From positions 1 to 22,905 of IMG/VR virus record IMGVR_UViG_3300025417_000093: a DNA stretch of 22,905 bases. The stretch is one strand, 5' to 3'. Origin of the DNA: a virus. The notes beneath the pieces were generated by a model. That model had not been told where the DNA came from and made no database searches. It saw only the letters and a program-made list of their open reading frames with translations. Made by a program: the position numbers and the translations under genes. Shown in pieces: positions 18,098 through 22,905 of the stretch. Numbering within the stretch: the first letter of the stretch is position 1; each line of letters begins with the position of its first letter.

Positions 18098-18098
18098 T

Positions 18099-18338
18099 AT
18101 GAATATTGCTGAAACAAAATATTTTCAGCGTATTAGTCAAATGGATCAGGACCAATTTCAAAATTGGTTTCTGACTCTAAATGACGAAGAGGCTGCTTAT
18201 GCACTCAACCTTATGGAAAGGGCACGTGCTGAAATTCAGGAAAAAATTGTGCAAATTTTTGAGGAACCAGAGGCTACTGAAACTTTAGATGTAGCAAAAT
18301 CAGTTCTAGGTAAATATACATTAAAGGGTTCACTATGA
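18099..18338 (+). CDS. small helical hypothetical protein
   Basis: 79 aa, acidic and mainly helical (QMDQDQFQNWFLTLNDEEAAYALNLMERA). It starts one base after the preceding stop, and its own stop overlaps the next ATG (ATGA). No family recognised. Confidence 0.78.
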   Translation: MNIAETKYFQRISQMDQDQFQNWFLTLNDEEAAYALNLMERARAEIQEKIVQIFEEPEATETLDVAKSVLGKYTLKGSL

Positions 18339-18490
18339 AAACTTTTTGGGCACTTGTCAAAACATCTACTCAACCCGGTGCAGGATTTAACAGGGTTACA
18401 ATTCAAGCTGACAACACATATATGGCTACCCAGCTATTAAAAGGAATGTATGGTCCTTTGTTGTTGTCTGAATCGGCTAACCCAATTTGA
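18335..18490 (+). CDS. 51-aa conserved small protein
   Basis: MKTFWALVKTSTQPGAGFNR... A first strand (FWALVKT), a second (RVTIQADN), then a helix (TYMATQLLKGMYG) and LLLSESANPI suggest a tiny alpha/beta domain that I recall from several phages with no known role. Coupled by ATGA overlap to the 18099 gene. Confidence 0.75.
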   Translation: MKTFWALVKTSTQPGAGFNRVTIQADNTYMATQLLKGMYGPLLLSESANPI

Positions 18491-18500
18491 AAGATTTTGG

Positions 18501-18541
18501 TAACATAAATGGTTGACAATAAAAGCCCTTTATGTTATCAT
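18501..18541 (+). promoter_or_regulatory. sigma70 promoter enclosed by a 9-bp inverted repeat
   Basis: TTGACA 18513-18518 and TATCAT 18536-18541, spacer 17, extended form TTGACAATAAA. TAACATAAA (18501-18509) is the exact reverse complement of TTTATGTTA (18529-18537), placing the -35 box in the loop and the -10 at the right arm. Confidence 0.85.
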
Positions 18542-18547
18542 TATACT

Positions 18548-18604
18548 GTGCAATACGTAATTGCATTTTTTATCAACTTAGCTTATCTTATAGAGGAAAC
18601 TTAA
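18548..18604 (+). CDS. possible leaderless 18-aa leader peptide
   Basis: A GTG at 18548, seven bases after the -10, opens a frame encoding (M)QYVIAFFINLAYLIEET. It ends at a TAA one base before the next ATG, and the last codons are the ribosome site GAGGAA. Such an ORF could couple translation to the gene at 18606. The start codon and its use are inference. Confidence 0.35.
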   Translation: MQYVIAFFINLAYLIEET

Positions 18605-18605
18605 A

Positions 18606-18983
18606 ATGGCTAATCAATTGTTCAAAGTCGCAGGTCTTACTACTCACAATGGTAACACTAAGGTTCGTTTTACTGATGATATGGTTCGCCGTATCAAGCA
18701 ATTCACTAAAGGTGGTGCAAGTCGCATTGACTTGGTAGAGTTGCCCAGTGAGATGACAAAAATCGAGGCACTTAAGTATTTGGCATCACATGCTGATTTT
18801 CAATCTGCCGGAGACCAAGCAACTATCGCTGACTGTCTTGCTGACAAATTGAAGGAAGCAAACAAGGGTGAAGTTAAAGTTAAGGCTGTTGCTAAGCCTT
18901 CACTTGATAGCATTAAATCACGTGCTAAAAAAGTAACTAAAGAAGTTACCCCTGAAGAAATTCTTTCTGTAGTACAAGAGTAA
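18606..18983 (+). CDS. conserved phage hypothetical protein
   Basis: 125 aa with GAGGAA at 18592-18597. N-terminal region NQLFKVAGLTTHNGNTKVRFTDDMVRRIKQFTKGG is strand-then-helix; the C-terminal third (KVKAVAKPSLDSIKSRAKKVTKEVT) is basic and likely extended or helical. Unknown function. It has its own promoter, and an efficient terminator follows directly. Confidence 0.8.
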   Translation: MANQLFKVAGLTTHNGNTKVRFTDDMVRRIKQFTKGGASRIDLVELPSEMTKIEALKYLASHADFQSAGDQATIADCLADKLKEANKGEVKVKAVAKPSLDSIKSRAKKVTKEVTPEEILSVVQE

Positions 18984-18985
18984 TC

Positions 18986-19010
18986 AAACAGGGCAACGCC
19001 CTGTTTCTCT
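18986..19010 (+). terminator. intrinsic terminator
   Basis: AAACAGGGC-AAC-GCCCTGTTT, a perfect 9-bp stem with a short loop, then CTCT. Three bases after the stop of the 18606 gene. Confidence 0.82.
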
Positions 19011-19024
19011 AATTTGAGGAAGAT

Positions 19025-19261
19025 ATGTATTATACCAATCTAAACATAGCGGCAAGACATCGCAGAATTTTTGATCCTTCAAAGGTTGAAGACTTATTGG
19101 AGCTCAAACATTTTGTTGAAAACAATCGATGGATTGATAATTGTCCTTTTTATCTTGAGGAATATTGGGATAATATACCATCAATGTGCTTACACAAATA
19201 TGCTGTACACATGTTAGGCTCTATCAAAAAGCCTATTAGGAAATCAACAAAAGTGTCCTAA
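19025..19261 (+). CDS. small hypothetical protein
   Basis: 78 aa (MYYTNLNIAARHRRIFDPSK...) with TGAGGAAG upstream. Helical with several aromatic and basic residues. Last gene of the + strand run, closed by the terminator at 19267. No family recognised. Confidence 0.78.
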   Translation: MYYTNLNIAARHRRIFDPSKVEDLLELKHFVENNRWIDNCPFYLEEYWDNIPSMCLHKYAVHMLGSIKKPIRKSTKVS

Positions 19262-19266
19262 TCTAT

Positions 19267-19291
19267 AGCCCCTTAACTGGGGCTTTTTTTT
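19267..19291 (+). terminator. strong intrinsic terminator between convergent blocks
   Basis: AGCCCC-TTAACT-GGGGCT followed by seven T. It ends the + strand early-type block five bases before the last codon of the opposing protease gene. Confidence 0.93.
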
Positions 19292-19296
19292 GGCTA

Positions 19297-20166
19297 TTAA
19301 TTAGTAGGATCACTTACTGCCATGATAGCCCAGAAATCGCTACTCATAGATGTATTTTGAATAACTTGGTATGGCATATAGAAGTAACCGTTGTTTCCCC
19401 AACTAGTGCCCCAACTATTACGACAAATAAAACGTCCACCACCTAGTGTGTCATTGTATCCAACAACACAAACTGCATGACCACCTAATACTTGTTCTGT
19501 TCTTGTATTAGGATATGGCATCATACCAGTATTATTGTTTACAGAACCTTCAAAACTACTGTAAACAGTAAATCCAATGATAACAGGATAGCCACTAGCA
19601 AGTGCATTTTTCATTGCAGTAAAATTTGCTACTGATTGATATTGTGTAACTTTACGTCTTGCCGCATCATTGATAGCCGCGGTAGAAGGTTTTACTCTAT
19701 ACGCTGATATATTATATGGCCATAATGTTTCTTGTGGAGCACCATATATGCGACCTACTGTGATACCATCGTGTATGTACGCACCGGCATCATAATTCAC
19801 ATCATTCTCGATTAGTCTTTCATAATAATAAATGAATAGTCTACTTACTCTTGTTTGTAAGTTATGAGTTTTTCTATCAAGTAAATCAATCGCACCTGCA
19901 ATCGCATTACCTGTACAGCTACCCAAATTACCTTGGTCATCGATTGGACTACAATATGGTCTTAAATCAACTGTACCTGGTAATGATGCTTGTACCGATT
20001 CGTTTAATTGATAAGGTACTGCTGAAGGATTACCTTTGCCCGGTTTCCATTGATACTTACCTAAACTTTCAAAAGATGCTTTTTTAGTTTTTACTTGCGG
20101 AGGAGAAATTTTACTTAGTCCTGGATCTTGATTTATATCGATTATTGTTTTTGGATTTATTTTCAT
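19297..20166 (-). CDS. papain-like (C1A) cysteine protease
   Basis: 289 aa. The catalytic set is intact: Gln78 (oxyanion), Cys84 in DDQGNLGSCTGNAIAGA, His230 in GGHAVCVVGYN, and Asn250 in RNSWGTSWGNNGYF, the textbook papain Asn-Ser-Trp-Gly motif. Residues 1-65 may be a propeptide. No signal peptide. In phages such proteases could trim structural proteins or degrade host surface protein. Start is supported by AGAGG upstream on the - strand. It is the last gene of the tail-type operon. Confidence 0.95.
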   Translation of the reverse strand: MKINPKTIIDINQDPGLSKISPPQVKTKKASFESLGKYQWKPGKGNPSAVPYQLNESVQASLPGTVDLRPYCSPIDDQGNLGSCTGNAIAGAIDLLDRKTHNLQTRVSRLFIYYYERLIENDVNYDAGAYIHDGITVGRIYGAPQETLWPYNISAYRVKPSTAAINDAARRKVTQYQSVANFTAMKNALASGYPVIIGFTVYSSFEGSVNNNTGMMPYPNTRTEQVLGGHAVCVVGYNDTLGGGRFICRNSWGTSWGNNGYFYMPYQVIQNTSMSSDFWAIMAVSDPTN

Positions 20167-20191
20167 ACGACCTCTACTGTAGATAGAGTAT

Positions 20192-20863
20192 TTATCGCAA
20201 ATCGAACAAAATTATCTCTGATTCGTTTGTATTACTTATTGTGATATCGGATTCGTTAATAAAACTTAACCCGTCACCTTCAATCAAATCTATGCCATTA
20301 ATAGTTAAAGAGCCGGTAACAACATACAGGTAGTATTTTCGCAAAGTGTCCAGGTTGTATATATAATTACTTGTAAATATACCTGCAAGTAATCTAGCAT
20401 CTTGTTTGATTGGTAGCTTTTCTGTGATGTTGCAAAACCTATTTAGTTTGTCTTCACGTGTAAATTGATGCCAATCATGTCTAGGTTCAGTATCAAATTC
20501 ATTAGGACGAATCCATAACTGTAGATAACGATTAGGTGTGTTTGCAGTATTTCCTTCAGTATGACTTATGCCACGACCACTGCTCATACGCTGAACTGCA
20601 CCTGCAGGTACTTCAACATCATTGCCTAAACTGTCTACATGATGGCTACTACCTCTAATTACATAGCCAAAGATTTCCATGTTCTTGTGTTCATGCCAAG
20701 GTACTTGCCAAGCATACTGCACACGGTCATCATTAATTGTTTGAAGGTCGCTGAAATTCATATAGCGACTATCATAGTAACTAGGAAAACTAAAAGTGCG
20801 ATAACTGTTTATGAAATCTGCTCTGGGATTGCCCCTAGTGTTAGCCGGCCGATGCACAATCAT
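20192..20863 (-). CDS. pirin-family cupin protein
   Basis: 223 aa from ATG 20863, four bases after the stop of the Gly-rich gene; a longer frame exists but pirins begin like MIVHRPANTRG. All four iron ligands of pirin are kept (His57, His59 in WHEHKNMEIFGYV; His101, Glu103 in GISHTEGN), in the spacing of human pirin. Pirins act as quercetin-dioxygenase-like or redox-sensing proteins in bacteria. Presence inside a virion-type operon is unusual; it may be a moron gene from a bacterial host. Confidence 0.93.
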   Translation of the reverse strand: MIVHRPANTRGNPRADFINSYRTFSFPSYYDSRYMNFSDLQTINDDRVQYAWQVPWHEHKNMEIFGYVIRGSSHHVDSLGNDVEVPAGAVQRMSSGRGISHTEGNTANTPNRYLQLWIRPNEFDTEPRHDWHQFTREDKLNRFCNITEKLPIKQDARLLAGIFTSNYIYNLDTLRKYYLYVVTGSLTINGIDLIEGDGLSFINESDITISNTNESEIILFDLR

Positions 20864-20867
20864 TTTG

Positions 20868-21752
20868 TTATGCTGTGTAACTGCCTGTGCTACCGGCACC
20901 AGAGAATACCAATACGGTGTTTCCTGCTCCGTCGGTTGCTATAGTGGGTGTTCCTGTGTAAATTCCGGTATAGCTACTAGTTGGAATAGATAAAATAACT
21001 ACACCAGAGCCACCGTTACCACCTGTGTTATTGACCCAATCTCCACCGCCGCCGCCGCCTAAACCGTCTGTACCGTTGGTAGCACCACCGCCACTGTTGC
21101 CGCCTTGACCACCTCCACCTTGACCGCCTGTGTTAAACCCAGTGCCGGAACTAGTTGACCCGCCTCCACCGCCACCGAAGTAGACGTTAGTACCTATAAT
21201 TCCAAACTCTCCGCCATCACCACCAGGAGCAGTAGCTCCACCGCCGTAACTGCCTCCACCGCCGCCACCGGCTTCAAAAGCAATAGCAAAGCCTGGACTA
21301 TTTTGTTGGCCACCGTTGGCACCTTGACCTGAAGTTCCTAATCCGCCTACGTTGCCACCAGCAGAACCGCCACCTGCGCCACCATTGCTGCCATTACCAC
21401 TACCACCGGATCCACCGCCACCGCCACCTATAGCAGTAAGATTTAATGTGCCACCAATTAAAGTTGAATCTTGGCCATTGGCACCATTGACACTAGAATT
21501 ATTACTGCCAAGTCCACCGGCACCTACTGTAATGTTATAAGTTACGCCTGATTGCCAAGAGAACAATTCACCTAAAATACCGCCACCACCGCCACCACCA
21601 CCAACATAGGTTCCACCACCACCGCCACCAGCTACTACTAAATAGTTGACCGGTTTAGTTGAAGGAGGGGGAGGAGGACTACCTCCGGCACCTAATGTTG
21701 CACCGCCGTCTATTGTAATTCCGCCTTGTATTTGTATTCCTGATAATGACAT
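20868..21752 (-). CDS. Gly-rich tail or receptor-binding-type protein
   Basis: 294 aa. After an N-terminal module (MSLSGIQIQGGITIDGG) and a Pro run comes VNYLVVAGGGGGG and a long Gly-rich body of many GGGGG clusters, reminiscent of polyglycine-II sandwich tips of phage adhesins. The C-terminus (VVILSIPTSSYTG...) is a beta-rich segment. Such proteins commonly bind the host surface. CAGGAAAAT precedes the start. Lower-complexity DNA here gives shadow frames on the + strand. Confidence 0.82.
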   Translation of the reverse strand: MSLSGIQIQGGITIDGGATLGAGGSPPPPPSTKPVNYLVVAGGGGGGTYVGGGGGGGGILGELFSWQSGVTYNITVGAGGLGSNNSSVNGANGQDSTLIGGTLNLTAIGGGGGGSGGSGNGSNGGAGGGSAGGNVGGLGTSGQGANGGQQNSPGFAIAFEAGGGGGGSYGGGATAPGGDGGEFGIIGTNVYFGGGGGGSTSSGTGFNTGGQGGGGQGGNSGGGATNGTDGLGGGGGGDWVNNTGGNGGSGVVILSIPTSSYTGIYTGTPTIATDGAGNTVLVFSGAGSTGSYTA

Positions 21753-21754
21753 AA

Positions 21755-21844
21755 TTATTTTCCTGGTGTTGGTTGAGTGTTTCTATTTTTTAGATTCTTA
21801 AAAAAATCTTTATCGCCTATTGGTTGTGGTGTTTGTTGTGACAT
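21755..21844 (-). CDS. 29-aa peptide between tail-type genes
   Basis: MSQQTPQPIGDKDFFKNLKN... with AAGGAAAT upstream; its last codons contain the ribosome site of the Gly-rich gene and its stop is two bases from that ATG. Hydrophilic, with an FFKNLKNR stretch. Tight coupling implies it is real, possibly a small chaperone or assembly peptide. Confidence 0.65.
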   Translation of the reverse strand: MSQQTPQPIGDKDFFKNLKNRNTQPTPGK

Positions 21845-21854
21845 GTTTATTTCC

Positions 21855-22376
21855 TTAGAATAGAGTGATTGGTGTATTAGGTGTTGCTGTAAAAGTAACC
21901 GGGAAGTTAAATGTTCCGGCTTGTCCTGCAGTAGCACTAGGATTTAAAACATAAATTACCCAAGCATCAGGTTGACCTGCAAAAGTTGGATAGTATTGTA
22001 CTTCTACCGGCGTTGTTGTGTACGTACTACCTGCACTCCATGTTGCGGTATATTGTAATGGAGTACCATTATAAGTTCCAAAACCAGTACTATATCCTGG
22101 AATAGGGCTTAATCCTGCTATATAAGTTTCTTGACTTGACGTAGTTGAAAGTGCAATACCTGGACCAGTTGCGTAAGGCGGACCTCCACCGAATATCGGA
22201 TTGACAATCACAACCCCTGTCCCAGTACCACCTGCTCCCGGGGATTGGTCTTGAGTTGCAAAAATTTGACCATATGTAAATGTTAACGGACCACTTGGTC
22301 CACCACTACCTGAACCAATGTTAATGCCACCACCTACATTGATTCCACCTTCTACTATTATTCCTGATATACTCAT
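21855..22376 (-). CDS. tail-type structural protein
   Basis: 173 aa. It opens MSISGIIVEGGINVGGGINIG, the same module as the Gly-rich protein. The beta-rich remainder has Gly, Thr, Ser and Pro composition typical of tail fibre or baseplate proteins. The C-terminus GTFNFPVTFTATP is close to that of the gene at 22602. GCAGGAAAG lies upstream within the end of the preceding gene. Confidence 0.75.
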   Translation of the reverse strand: MSISGIIVEGGINVGGGINIGSGSGGPSGPLTFTYGQIFATQDQSPGAGGTGTGVVIVNPIFGGGPPYATGPGIALSTTSSQETYIAGLSPIPGYSTGFGTYNGTPLQYTATWSAGSTYTTTPVEVQYYPTFAGQPDAWVIYVLNPSATAGQAGTFNFPVTFTATPNTPITLF

Positions 22377-22377
22377 G

Positions 22378-22587
22378 TTATTTCTTTCCTGCGCCCTTAA
22401 ATGGCGTACGTATTGTTGGTGTTTCTGTACTTACCGGATTGTTTGGTCTTGCTATTTTAGGAGCATTCCTCTGTGCTAGTCTTTTTGCCTGTGCATTTTG
22501 TTTGAATGCTTGTCTAACAGCCTGTGCTTCCGGTGTATTAAATATTTGATTGTAGTATGTATTTAATTGTTGTTTATTGAGTGTCAT
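22378..22587 (-). CDS. small helical, basic protein
   Basis: 69 aa from ATG 22587 with AAAGGATAA upstream (an earlier in-frame ATG lacks a site). An N-terminal helix (LNKQQLNTYYNQIFNTPEAQAVRQAF) leads into an Ala, Gln, Arg and Lys-rich segment and a Pro/Thr-rich tail. Resembles small virion-associated linkers; no family known. Its stop is one base from the next ATG. Confidence 0.72.
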   Translation of the reverse strand: MTLNKQQLNTYYNQIFNTPEAQAVRQAFKQNAQAKRLAQRNAPKIARPNNPVSTETPTIRTPFKGAGKK

Positions 22588-22601
22588 AATATTATCCTTT
22601 A

Positions 22602-22905
22602 TTAGCACCAGTATAATCCGCCTGATTGAATTGCAGGTGTCAGTAATGTAAATGTTGCAGAGAAATTGAATGTTCCTGGTATTGTTGCGCCACCTGGATC
22701 ATCATTAGCAGGATTTGCAGTCTCATATGCTGTATTAGTTGGATCTACTGTAGTGATATTTAGTTGACCAGTGGTACCGTTATAACCCATTCTTACTAAG
22801 CCATTTGGTACAGTACTACCTGCGCCCCATGTTACTTCAAAGATGTATGCATTGAAATTATTTGGATCATATGAATCATTGCTGTTCAGTGAATTCTGAG
22901 TATAA
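22602..22905 (-). CDS. tail-type structural protein, 5' end outside window
   Basis: The frame is open to the window edge, so the start lies beyond 22905. The ~100 residues visible are beta-rich (IFEVTWGAGSTVPNGLVRMGYNG) and share the block GTFNFSATFTLLTP with the gene at 21855, so the two are related. It ends GGLYWC. It is the upstream-most member of the - strand operon in view. Confidence 0.72.
   Translation of the reverse strand, partial: YTQNSLNSNDSYDPNNFNAYIFEVTWGAGSTVPNGLVRMGYNGTTGQLNITTVDPTNTAYETANPANDDPGGATIPGTFNFSATFTLLTPAIQSGGLYWC

Noticed and set aside
21352-21540. Proline-rich 62-aa + strand ORF
   Set aside because: It is the antisense shadow of the Gly-rich protein (GGN codons read as Pro).
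1-22905. CRISPR array, insertion sequence or integrase attachment site
   Set aside because: No spaced repeat array, no transposase or integrase ORF and no terminal inverted repeats were seen; short repeats present are tandem or promoter-linked.

Overview
The window is an AT-rich, gene-dense stretch that reads as part of a large tailed-phage genome. It has 27 recognisable tRNA genes, many short overlapping ORFs of phage type, several nuclease-like genes, glycine-rich tail-type proteins and almost no intergenic space. Promoters are canonical sigma70 boxes with 17-base spacers. A leader motif at 4496-4508 resembles the boxA antiterminator of proteobacterial rRNA operons. A proteobacterial host is therefore likely, probably freshwater or soil and possibly a betaproteobacterium; that is inference.

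Layout. 1-8643 is a tRNA and stable-RNA region on the + strand. The tRNAs cover 19 amino acids plus an initiator tRNA; no Gln tRNA was found. They are interleaved with small ORFs, two HNH nucleases, a glycosyltransferase-like gene and a parvulin. Two things stand out. First, 422-644 carries the hallmarks of RNase P RNA (P1, P4 with bulged U, CR-I, CR-IV, CR-V) in a very compact form, and its 3' strand is the acceptor strand of the next tRNA. Second, 4332-5469 looks like one operon with two promoters and a boxA-like site. It makes a large structured RNA of unknown type with three tRNAs (Glu, Tyr, Asp) inside it and ends in a long hairpin. It resembles in layout the ornate large phage RNAs (GOLLD/ROOL type), but I could not test that.

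8661-13302 carries host-interaction and metabolic genes: an RNA polymerase omega homologue, a pair of paralogous unknown proteins flanking a 2-oxoglutarate oxygenase and a P-loop kinase, a metallophosphoesterase, an S11-type D-Ala-D-Ala peptidase and a GNAT acetyltransferase. 13389-19261 is a run of small early-type + strand genes (GIY-YIG nuclease, HTH, RHH-like, zinc-binding and membrane proteins). Several start exactly at the predicted transcription start of a strong promoter and so look leaderless. 19267-19291 is a strong terminator.

19297-22905 is an opposing (- strand) block of virion or tail-type genes: a papain-like protease, a pirin, a Gly-rich protein and other structural proteins that share an N-terminal module. 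The last gene runs off the window.

Recurring regulatory theme: nearly every promoter seen (3562, 4180, 6446, 7455, 14369, 15307, 18513) lies inside its own inverted repeat, each of different sequence.
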